Part shown: positions 16,788 through 23,960 of the stretch, one piece after another
Layout of the letters: every line of letters starts with the position of its first letter
How positions within the stretch are numbered: the first letter of the stretch is position 1
Source: Bacillota bacterium
GTDB lineage: Bacteria > Bacillota > Clostridia > Christensenellales > SZUA-584
Assembly: GCA_023410595.1 (NCBI GenBank)
Contig: JAEYPO010000030.1
Location: 62,001 to 126,000 of the forward strand
Reading direction: 5' to 3'
DNA length: 64,000 bases
The notes under the pieces: model-generated
What the model was told of the DNA's origin: nothing
The model's database searches: none
Seen by the model: the letters and a program-made list of their open reading frames with translations, nothing else
Program-made: the position numbers and the translations under genes

Positions 16788-18235
16788 AAAGATTATACGT
16801 TTTACCGGCTGTGATGCTCATGCTGGTACTGATATGGCCTACGGCTGCGCTGGCTGAAGGCGAGCCGACGCCGACACCTACTGCGGAACCTACCGAATCA
16901 CCTACGGAGCTTGTTGCGGCGGTAAACCTTGATATTGATAACACTCATGCCTATGACGGCATGGATAAGGCTTATAAGGATGGATATACCCCGGTCGTAA
17001 AAGACGGGATTGCAACGGTGGTGCTCCCTCTGATTGCAGATGGCGAAATAAAGGATAACGCTATCACGGTTACACCTAACCTTGGAGATACGGCTTCCTC
17101 ACCGTTTGCATTCAGAAACTATCAGAAGACGGTGGAATTGAAAAACAATCCCGTAAACGGCGGCAGCGCGGCGGTTCCGTCCTACCTGGTGCGCTTTGAT
17201 CTTCCGCTTACTTCGGGTAGAGTCAACGGCGTTTATTCCGTAACCATCGACGTGCAAGCGCAGACCCCGGATGGCAGTCCTATACAAAAGAGCTTCACCT
17301 GCTACGTGACCATCACGGACGGCAAAGACCCAAACGTAACGGAGCCTACACCGGCGCCGGAAAAGCCCACGTCACAGCCTAAGATCATCGTCAGCGGTTA
17401 CAGCATCAACCCTTCTCCTGCCATGGCTGGCGAAGAATTTACGGTGTCCATCACATTGAAAAACACCAGCGAAACGAAATCTGTGCAGAACATGGTAGTT
17501 ATGGCATCCTGCGAATCCCCGAATTTCTCGCTGCAAAACGACAGCAACACCTTTTATATCGGAAAGCTCGGCAAGGGCAAAACGACGGACATTAATCTGG
17601 AATACAAAACCGATCTTGAGACACCCGCACAGCGGCATAATATCACGCTAGCCATCGAATATGACAATACCGACGCCACGCCGCTGACATCAACCGGAAC
17701 AGTCGCCGTGCAGGTCAGCCAGCCGCTGCGCGTAGAGATGGAAACGCCGCAGATCACCACCGAGGTCAATGCCGGAGACACGCTGCCCCTTACATTCCAA
17801 GTGATGAACATGGGGCGCAGCAAGGTATATAACGTCTGCTGTGAGCTTTCTGCGCCTGGCCTGATCCCTTCGGACACGGCGTTTATCGGCAACATGGAAC
17901 CCGGAACCGCCATGCCTGAAGAGATGGATGTGTTCATCGGAACCAAGGATATGACGGAAGGCTATGAGGGCGAGGATAAATACGGGTATACAAGCGGCAC
18001 GATCACGCTCATCTATGAGGACGCCGTCGGGCAGCAGTATACCAAGGAGGTCGAATTCTCCACGACCATAAATCCGCCTGTGATCGTGGCGGCTTCCACG
18101 GAGCCGGAGGAAGAACCGGAAAAGGCCGGGCAATGGTGGATATCTATCGTAATTGGCGCTGTTGTTATTGGAGGATTGGCAGCGTTCCTGGTTATTCGGA
18201 CTAAGCGCAAGGTGAAGGACAATGAAGATATTTGA
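16784..18235 (+). CDS. Secreted, membrane-anchored CARDB-like repeat protein
   Basis: A 483-residue surface protein: signal peptide MKRLYVLPAVMLMLVLIWPTAALA, a Thr/Pro-rich linker (residues 27-45), an N-terminal beta domain, a Pro-rich spacer (about 185-200), two Ig-like COG1361/CARDB-type domains (about 205-310 and 315-430; note GEEFTVSITLKNTSE and GDTLPLTFQVMNMG), a Glu/Pro hinge and one C-terminal membrane helix (about 450-470) with a basic tail. It lies between a MacB-like ATPase and the FtsX-like permease and overlaps both genes by a few bases. This suggests an outer adaptor or ligand-capture subunit of that ABC system. Confidence 0.75.
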   Translation: MKRLYVLPAVMLMLVLIWPTAALAEGEPTPTPTAEPTESPTELVAAVNLDIDNTHAYDGMDKAYKDGYTPVVKDGIATVVLPLIADGEIKDNAITVTPNLGDTASSPFAFRNYQKTVELKNNPVNGGSAAVPSYLVRFDLPLTSGRVNGVYSVTIDVQAQTPDGSPIQKSFTCYVTITDGKDPNVTEPTPAPEKPTSQPKIIVSGYSINPSPAMAGEEFTVSITLKNTSETKSVQNMVVMASCESPNFSLQNDSNTFYIGKLGKGKTTDINLEYKTDLETPAQRHNITLAIEYDNTDATPLTSTGTVAVQVSQPLRVEMETPQITTEVNAGDTLPLTFQVMNMGRSKVYNVCCELSAPGLIPSDTAFIGNMEPGTAMPEEMDVFIGTKDMTEGYEGEDKYGYTSGTITLIYEDAVGQQYTKEVEFSTTINPPVIVAASTEPEEEPEKAGQWWISIVIGAVVIGGLAAFLVIRTKRKVKDNEDI

Positions 18236-19349
18236 TCTGATAAGGCTGGCTGTTAGGAACCTCAAAGGCCGATGGGCTGTGCTGCCTGTTATCGGCTTTG
18301 CCGTCGCCGCCTTTTGCCTGTGCTTCTCAGGCGCAATATCGACCACTGTACAGGAAGAAAAATCGCAGCCGTATGAGTTGGTATTGTCAGCACAGGGCAG
18401 CGTGGGCGTTACGGACAGTACGATTGCCGATATACTGAAAATCGCGGACGTAAAGGCCGCAACGTCTATTCTGCAAGTCCCTGTTGCGATTCAGGTAGGC
18501 ATATATACCGCACAGCTCACGCTCACAGGCGTGGATGCAGGCTATCCGGGCGGCGTTTATACTCAGGGTAATATGTTCCTCGCTGACAGCGTTATGCCGT
18601 ATATCGTGCTGAATGAAGCCGCCTGTAAACAGTTTGCGAAGGAAGAAAAGAACATCGGCAAAGAGACGCCCGACATCGACTGGCTGAACGCAGGCTATTT
18701 GCTCAGAATAGGCGAGGAAAGCCGCGGCGTAACATCAAAGGTTTGCGGGATACTCTCAGATGGTGACAAAAAGGATGCGGAGCCCGCTGGTTACGTCAGC
18801 CTGTCCGTTGCCAAAGAGCTATTGCGGGATAGCAATCAGCCGGCAACGGCACAGGCCGCATGGGTGCGCGTCACAAATATTGGCAGTGCAAACGCCGTGT
18901 CAAAGCAGCTATCGGCGCTCGGCCTTACCGTCACTAATTCAACTGAGGAATTACAGGTGGAATGGGACGTCGAAATGAAAGAGATGGTCTACCTAATTGT
19001 AATTGCTGCTTTTTGTCTGACATGCGCTTCCCTAATGATAGCCGCTAACCGGGCAATCACGTTAGAGCAAAAAAAAGAAGCATTCGAGATGCTCCGATGG
19101 ATGGGCATGAAAGACCGTAATATTTCACGGTTGTTTTTGCTCCATGCTCTTATCGTTTCTGTTTTTGGAGCTTTAATCGGCCTTGTAGCCGGTTTATCAC
19201 TTCCGTCTTTTTTGCCGCCCGAATTAAAAGGGACTTCGAGCTATACGCTGTCCATCCCTTTTCTTGCCGCAGCCGTTAGTTTTGGCGGGTGTATTCTTTT
19301 GGCCGTTATTCCGGCCTGTTTTGTAAAAGCGCGTCAACCATCGTCTTGA
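18222..19349 (+). CDS. FtsX/MacB-like ABC permease
   Basis: A 375-residue permease of the MacB class: one N-terminal helix (residues 20-42), a large external domain (about 45-255), and three C-terminal helices (about 262-282, 305-328 and 345-367). The external domain gives it the mechanotransmission architecture rather than a classical pore. It overlaps the upstream gene by 14 bases. The end is abrupt (ACFVKARQPSS) and lies inside the 3' end of the convergent XRE gene; FtsX proteins usually carry some residues more. The tail was probably replaced where the recombination module joins the cargo. Confidence 0.8.
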   Translation: MKIFDLIRLAVRNLKGRWAVLPVIGFAVAAFCLCFSGAISTTVQEEKSQPYELVLSAQGSVGVTDSTIADILKIADVKAATSILQVPVAIQVGIYTAQLTLTGVDAGYPGGVYTQGNMFLADSVMPYIVLNEAACKQFAKEEKNIGKETPDIDWLNAGYLLRIGEESRGVTSKVCGILSDGDKKDAEPAGYVSLSVAKELLRDSNQPATAQAAWVRVTNIGSANAVSKQLSALGLTVTNSTEELQVEWDVEMKEMVYLIVIAAFCLTCASLMIAANRAITLEQKKEAFEMLRWMGMKDRNISRLFLLHALIVSVFGALIGLVAGLSLPSFLPPELKGTSSYTLSIPFLAAAVSFGGCILLAVIPACFVKARQPSS

Positions 19350-19641
19350 TGATATTGATTTCACGGTTGTCAAGACGGCGGATCGCCCTGAATAAAGTCG
19401 CCAATTTAGGATTGGTATGTTCGCTTTGAGGATAGAAAATTTCGTCAGGGGATAACTCTATTGCGTATATCAATTTCCGTAAAACACTATAACTCGGGTT
19501 GCCTCCTTCATGCTCTATTGCATAGATATGTCGTTCCCCCACCCCAATCTGCTCGGAAAGCTTCGATCGCGAGAGATCCTTTCTTAACCTTGCTGCTTCA
19601 ACCATCTCGCCAAGCAATTCAACTTCATTATGCACTGTCAC
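19306..19641 (-). CDS. XRE-family transcriptional regulator
   Basis: A 111-residue repressor-like protein with an N-terminal helix-turn-helix (AARLRKDLSRSKLSEQIGVGERHIYAIEHE is read across residues 16-45) followed by a helical C-terminal part. It is divergent from the sigma-like gene 530 bases away, as in the control regions of Tn916-type elements, and it probably represses the module. Its last 44 bases overlap the 3' end of the permease gene on the other strand. AGGAGG lies just before the start on the minus strand. No matching gene is seen in the visible part of E1. Confidence 0.85.
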   Translation of the reverse strand: MTVHNEVELLGEMVEAARLRKDLSRSKLSEQIGVGERHIYAIEHEGGNPSYSVLRKLIYAIELSPDEIFYPQSEHTNPKLATLFRAIRRLDNREINIIKTMVDALLQNRPE

Positions 19642-19781
19642 TTCACCTCCTTATATAGTTTGCACTGGATACATAAATTTTGAAAGGTTGTGATACTACA
19701 AAATTTCATTGCTATATAGTGCGTAACATGAGAGCTTAACCGTAGTCTGTTCTACGGAAAAACATAAAGCTCGCTATAAAA

Positions 19782-19876
19782 CTGAAAAAGGCCGCAAGCA
19801 CCCGACGTCACAAACATGTGGATTTTGGCTGCCTGTATTAAAGTTATACCTTTTTCAGCCTGAAGCGGCCTTTTTG
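19782..19876 (+). promoter_or_regulatory. Alternative-pairing hairpin region upstream of the sigma-like gene
   Basis: Segment A (19782-19795, CTGAAAAAGGCCGC) can pair with B (19849-19858, CCTTTTTCAG) or with C (19865-19875, GCGGCCTTTTT). The A-C form ends in a T run. The two pairings exclude each other, which is the layout of an attenuator or terminator switch. The rest of 19642-20168 holds no gene, apart from the hairpin at 20047. Confidence 0.35.
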
Positions 19877-20046
19877 GGGGAGCCAATGTTTGATTTGCAT
19901 TGTAAAATCAAATTCCCTCCAAAATGCACGGCAGGCTCATTAAAAAAAGCTTTGTCTGCATTTCAGGGACATTACGGCATTAGTATGAAGTAAAAACTCA
20001 ATATGATAATGCATTATATAGCGAAACGGTAATTATTGAGAACATA

Positions 20047-20084
20047 AACGCTCAAGGCAGATATGCCAAAGGCGTTTTTGTTAT
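20047..20084 (+). terminator. Hairpin with T run ahead of sigma-like gene (E2)
   Basis: Nested arms AACGC/GCGTT and GGCA/TGCC followed by TTTGTT. It is the positional equivalent of the hairpin at 4099-4137 in E1. Confidence 0.5.
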
Positions 20085-20168
20085 ATATCTCGCCTTTCCC
20101 TGTATAAGATCGCCTCCGTTTCTTCTTGATTTCTATCTGCAAAATCAAGATTTTATGGAGGTTTACAA

Positions 20169-20591
20169 ATGAAAACAATTAATCTGAGAGACTTTTACTC
20201 ATCAATTTATTCCGCTGATTGTCTATGTGAGGTCTCTGATGAGGTTGCCGAGTTGCTATTCCTTTATAAGCGGTTGGAAGAGGCACAACGGCGGCGTATA
20301 TGCAAGCACAAGGCATATTATTTACTTGATAGGAGCGACGGTATCGAACAAGATATTATGCTTATCATCTTAACCCCTCCTGAAATTTATGAGCGAAAAC
20401 TCACTAATCAGGAATTGTACGCCGCATTGAACAGCTTATCCGAAAAACAGGCCAAACGTATCTATGCCTACTACTTCCTAAGCATGAGTAAATATGCGAT
20501 CGCAAAAACCGAAGGCGTAGATGAAAGCGCTGTACGGCGGTCGATTGAAGCGGGGATGCTGCGTATGGAACCATTTCTACGGGGGCTATAG
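20169..20591 (+). CDS. Sigma-70-like (region 4) regulator of integrative element, E2 copy
   Basis: A 140-residue homologue of 4204-4620, starting MKTINLRDFYSS with TGGAGG seven bases upstream. The C-terminal region-4 helix-turn-helix (YAIAKTEGVDESAVRRSIEAG) is nearly identical to the E1 copy. The N-terminal half differs much more, with an inserted SDEVAELL region. It stands in front of the structured block, xis and int and should regulate them. The divergence against almost constant xis and int suggests relaxed or element-specific selection on its N-terminal half. Confidence 0.8.
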   Translation: MKTINLRDFYSSIYSADCLCEVSDEVAELLFLYKRLEEAQRRRICKHKAYYLLDRSDGIEQDIMLIILTPPEIYERKLTNQELYAALNSLSEKQAKRIYAYYFLSMSKYAIAKTEGVDESAVRRSIEAGMLRMEPFLRGL

Positions 20592-20629
20592 AAACCTTCA
20601 TAGTATGCATCCGCTTTTTAACAAAAAAA

Positions 20630-21045
20630 GTCCTGATTATTAGAGGGATATAACTATCCCCCTCGGTGAAAAAGATCTTTGATAATTTAACAGGAGCAAA
20701 TTCGGTACGTTCCCCGCATGTCCCGGGGAGGGAAAGCCAGATTGCAGATACGCCACGACCGCCGGAGGGTGCGAGCGAGAATATCTCTGCAATCAGTAAG
20801 TGCTGGCAACATTTATGGCGATGACACATGCGGCGGGATCATGATACTTGCGCATAGCTGAGGTTAGGTCCCATGGTGCGCCCCGGTCTTTGACGGGGAG
20901 GTGCGATTCCTATGGAACGGTCAGCCGCCGTTCGCCGGACAAGCTCCAGAAACATATAGAAACAAAACGGAGGCTCAGGCTAAGGGTGCGCCCGGTGGCG
21001 CAAATGCGCCGACAACTGTCCGCGTACCCTTAGGCCTGACATATT
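20630..21045 (+). ncRNA. Conserved structured intergenic block between sigma gene and xis (E2 copy)
   Basis: Second copy of the block at 4661-5075. The short stems CCCCG/CGGGG and GAACGG/CCGTTC are unchanged. The terminal hairpin (arms 20977-20991 and 21022-21037) keeps pairing although both arms changed: an A-T pair next to the CCCTT tract replaces a mismatch in E1, and one G-C pair is G-U. Its loop carries a new inner stem (GGCGCA/TGCGCC). No frame is open in both copies. Function unknown. Confidence 0.5.
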
Positions 21046-21166
21046 TAGTACCATTATTCTTTTCCCTCAAAAGCTTCATTAAAATATGTGTCGCTATATA
21101 ACAGTGTTTCCACACCTTTGCTTGGATCAATCAATCCCATTACACTTAAAAGGAGGAGGACAGATC

Positions 21167-21376
21167 ATGAAAGCAACCTATAAAAATATCGACGACCTGC
21201 CTATCATGCTGAATGCCAATGACATTGTCAACGTACTTGGAATATCCAGGGCATTTGCTTACAATCTGCTGCATGATAAAAGCCTTCCGGTTATTGTGAT
21301 CGGAAAACGGCGGGTTGTGAACAAAGATAAATTCTTTAACTGGCTGGAAAAGCGTGAGCATATAGAGGAGGCGTGA
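21167..21376 (+). CDS. xis: Excisionase / helix-turn-helix DNA-binding protein (E2 copy)
   Basis: A 69-residue copy of the E1 excisionase (5200-5409), with only a few substitutions (for example NVLGIS for NMLGIS, FNWLEKREHIEEA at the end). AGGAGGA precedes the ATG by seven bases. It is followed by the GTG of the integrase one base after its stop. It should act as the directionality factor for E2. Confidence 0.85.
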   Translation: MKATYKNIDDLPIMLNANDIVNVLGISRAFAYNLLHDKSLPVIVIGKRRVVNKDKFFNWLEKREHIEEA

Positions 21377-21377
21377 T

Positions 21378-22574
21378 GTGGCTAAAAGTAAACGCGACGA
21401 TGGGCGATATCAGAGAAACATTATTGTTGGAAGAAAAGCGAATGGTTCCTATATTCGCAAAACCATATATGGGAAGACCAAAAAGGAGCTTGAGCTAAAG
21501 ATCGCCGAAATCACCCAGCAAATACATCAGGGCATTTATGTTCCGGAAGACAAGACCACATTTGGTGAGATGTCAGAAACATGGCTGACACAGTATAACC
21601 CAACTGCCAATGAGAAATGGATTTACCGTCAGCAAAGCGTGATCAACAAACACCTGTTACCATCACTAAAATATATGAAGCTGAAAGACTTAAAACCCTA
21701 TCACCTGCAGAGTATTATCAATAAGATGGCAAAAGACGGCCTTTCCACCAGTACGATGAAAAAGGCAAAGCAAACGGCCGTGCGGATATTGAATATTGGC
21801 GTGGAGAATGACCTCGTTGTGCGTAATGTCTTTTCCAACGTAAAAGTGCCAACCATCGAGCCGCATGAGCGGCGGGCTTTGACGGAAGAGGAAAGGGATC
21901 TCGTTAACCGAACATGGCGAGGACATCGTATGGGACATGCCGTTATGATTATGATGTATTGCGGACTCCGGCGCGGTGAATTGCTTGCACTTACATGGAA
22001 GGATATTGACCTTGAAAACAAAATGCTTTCAGTTAATAAATCCGTACGTACGTTCAAGAACCAGCCATATGTCAAAAAACCAAAATCAAAGGCAGGCACC
22101 CGGGAAATCCCAATACCCAATATCCTGGTAGATGTCCTTCGCGACTTGCCCCGAGATTATGCGCTAGTTTGCCCCGACGCAAAGGGTGAGATGATGTCCG
22201 ATACAGCATATCGGCGGGCGTGGAACAGTTATCGGCATTATTTGAATTTAAAGGCTGGAGGAAGAGATGCTTCTCGTACAAGAGAAAAGATTCAGGCGAT
22301 CGACAACATCACAGCACATATGCTACGGCATACCTATGCCTCCATGCTATATGAAGCCGGGGTTGATATAAAGTCCGCGCAGCGCTTTCTGGGCCATGCC
22401 GATATTGAAATGACGCTGGCGGTTTACACACACCTGACAAAATTCAAAGAGGACGAAGCTATCAACTCGCTAAACGCACACTTGGATAAAATAGCGACCA
22501 TAGAACCCCAATCAAGTAAACTGAAAGGCTCGGAACCTATAAAAAACAAGAAAAGAGAAGACCTCGAAAGATGA
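21378..22574 (+). CDS. int: Tyrosine recombinase (integrase), Tn916/Tn1549-type, E2 copy
   Basis: A 398-residue homologue of the E1 integrase, same length and same GTG start. The catalytic set is complete: Arg in YCGLRRGELLAL, HMLRHTYASML, LGHADIEM and Tyr in AVYTHL. Most differences are in the middle (MLSVNKSVRTFKNQPYVKK against VLSVNKSLQMFKNQPHIKK) and near the C terminus. Since both copies are intact and similar, each might act on the ends of the other element. Confidence 0.92.
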   Translation: MAKSKRDDGRYQRNIIVGRKANGSYIRKTIYGKTKKELELKIAEITQQIHQGIYVPEDKTTFGEMSETWLTQYNPTANEKWIYRQQSVINKHLLPSLKYMKLKDLKPYHLQSIINKMAKDGLSTSTMKKAKQTAVRILNIGVENDLVVRNVFSNVKVPTIEPHERRALTEEERDLVNRTWRGHRMGHAVMIMMYCGLRRGELLALTWKDIDLENKMLSVNKSVRTFKNQPYVKKPKSKAGTREIPIPNILVDVLRDLPRDYALVCPDAKGEMMSDTAYRRAWNSYRHYLNLKAGGRDASRTREKIQAIDNITAHMLRHTYASMLYEAGVDIKSAQRFLGHADIEMTLAVYTHLTKFKEDEAINSLNAHLDKIATIEPQSSKLKGSEPIKNKKREDLER

Positions 22575-22617
22575 GAACCTCAGAAAAAACGAGCAATTGG
22601 AACAGCCGTAAATTTCT

Positions 22618-22637
22618 TTGACTACAAATTGACTACA
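22618..22637. repeat. Arm-type integrase binding sites, E2 right end
   Basis: Two direct copies of TTGACTACA (22618-22626 and 22629-22637), at the same distance after int as in E1. The inverted third copy of E1 is missing here. Confidence 0.55.
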
Positions 22638-22743
22638 CTTTTTATCATTAGACATGCGTTTCGGGGTGCTTTTGGGCTGTATTTTTACGTTGAAAACCGA
22701 AAAAGCCCCTTAAATAGGCCCTTTAGCTCTCCCCTAATTAATG

Positions 22744-22766
22744 TTCGAACTATAGGCTTGTCGCCT
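22744..22766. other. Element end / attachment core, E2 right end
   Basis: TTCGAACTATAGGC and TCGCCT match 6780-6802; only two of 23 bases differ. Unlike E1, the following DNA is not tRNA-like (GAGGGACAGC). It is followed within 80 bases by the 3' end of the MalK-like gene of the next block. Confidence 0.6.
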
Positions 22767-22845
22767 GAGGGACAGCATTCAATTAAAATAGTCGAACGCA
22801 AAGAATATCTGGCTGCCCATAATCCATCTATTGAGCCACCTGCTT

Positions 22846-23940
22846 TCATAATTTTATTGATACTGAGTCCGAGTTGAATAATAAAACGTCTTTCCAGTCA
22901 AAATTAATGCCCGGTGGTTTTTCTTCGTACCGTTTGCCTGCGTTAACCCTTGCAATGATATGACTGCCACAGCCTTCAACAGCAAAATGCATATAAACAT
23001 CAGCACCCGTATTTTCGCTATATAAAAACGTTGCCAATAAACCGCTGGTTTGAGGCGAACTTACCGTAACATGTTCTGGCCTTAGTCCCAAAGTCAGCGT
23101 TTTTCCGATCAGCTTGTTTTTGAACAGAAGCTGCTTTATATCCTCGGGAACGGGTTGTTCCTGCTCTCCAACATATAAGTATAACTCGCCCTCCCTCGTC
23201 TCGAAAAAGCATGGTAGGAGGTTCATCTTGGGATTGCCGATAAACCCGGCTACAAACGTGTTAACGGGGCTTTCATATATAGCGTCAGGTATGTCGCATT
23301 GCTGCAGCACTCCTTTATCCATTACCGAGATCTTCGTCGCCATCGTCATGGCTTCAATTTGATCATGCGTTACGTAAATAAACGTAGTCCCGAGTTCCTT
23401 ATGCAGGCGGGATAATTCTTCGCGCATCTGGGTACGCAAAGCAGCGTCGAGGTTAGCGAGTGGCTCGTCGAATAAAAATACCTTGGGCCGCCGGACGATG
23501 GCCCTGCCAAGCGCGACGCGCTGCCGTTCGCCGCCGGACAGTTCGTGTGGCCTGCGTTTTAGAAGGTGGGATATATTTAAGATTTCCGCCGCCTCACCGA
23601 CTCTTTGGGTAATATCAACTTTGCTCATCTTTCGCATCTTGAGGCCAAAACCGATATTGTCGAATACCGATAAATGTGGGTATATCGCATAATCCTGAAA
23701 CACCATAGCCATATCCCTGTCCTTGGGTGGCATGTTGCTTATATTTTCGCCGTCCAAATAGATTTCGCCGCTCGTGATGTCCTCAAGCCCGGCAATAAGG
23801 CGCAACGTGGTGGTCTTGCCGCAGCCCGAAGGGCCCACGATCACCATGAATTCCTTGTCGGCGATTTTAAGATCGAGATTCTTGACTGCCACCACATCAT
23901 TGAATGTTTTGGTTAAACCTTTGAGTTCCAATTCCGGCAT
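22846..23940 (-). CDS. ABC importer ATPase, MalK/UgpC/MsmK-like
   Basis: A 364-residue ATPase: Walker A GPSGCGKTT, Q loop, signature LSGGERQRVALGRAI, Walker B VFLFDEPLANLD, switch His in YVTHDQIEAM, then a TOBE/regulatory domain (LRPEHVTV). It energises the permease pair encoded upstream in the operon. This class normally drives sugar or oligosaccharide uptake. The gene is the last of the operon; its stop lies 80 bases from the E2 end. The last residues (FNSDSVSIKL) look slightly short of the usual TOBE end but no break is evident. Confidence 0.85.
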   Translation of the reverse strand: MPELELKGLTKTFNDVVAVKNLDLKIADKEFMVIVGPSGCGKTTTLRLIAGLEDITSGEIYLDGENISNMPPKDRDMAMVFQDYAIYPHLSVFDNIGFGLKMRKMSKVDITQRVGEAAEILNISHLLKRRPHELSGGERQRVALGRAIVRRPKVFLFDEPLANLDAALRTQMREELSRLHKELGTTFIYVTHDQIEAMTMATKISVMDKGVLQQCDIPDAIYESPVNTFVAGFIGNPKMNLLPCFFETREGELYLYVGEQEQPVPEDIKQLLFKNKLIGKTLTLGLRPEHVTVSSPQTSGLLATFLYSENTGADVYMHFAVEGCGSHIIARVNAGKRYEEKPPGINFDWKDVLLFNSDSVSIKL

Positions 23941-23960
23941 TGTAGCATCCTCGCTGTTTC

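Larger units (their letters stand above)
6803..22766. mobile_element. Integrative element E2 (two-component/ABC cargo + sigma/xis/int)
   Basis: Inferred unit between the E1 end motif and the matching motif at 22744-22766. It carries its own XRE regulator, sigma-like gene, structured block, xis and int, plus cargo from 7172 to 19349. No relaxase or secretion gene is present, so it is at best mobilised by another element. Its left boundary is uncertain: the tRNA half and terminator at 6796-6880 may belong to the old chromosome or to the element. Confidence 0.55.

Noticed and set aside
20848..21101. Two overlapping frames inside the structured block of E2
   Set aside because: No equivalent frame in E1 and no ribosome binding site.
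22629..22877. 82-codon plus-strand frame across the E2 right end
   Set aside because: It spans the arm sites and attachment motif, has no ribosome binding site and no recognisable product.
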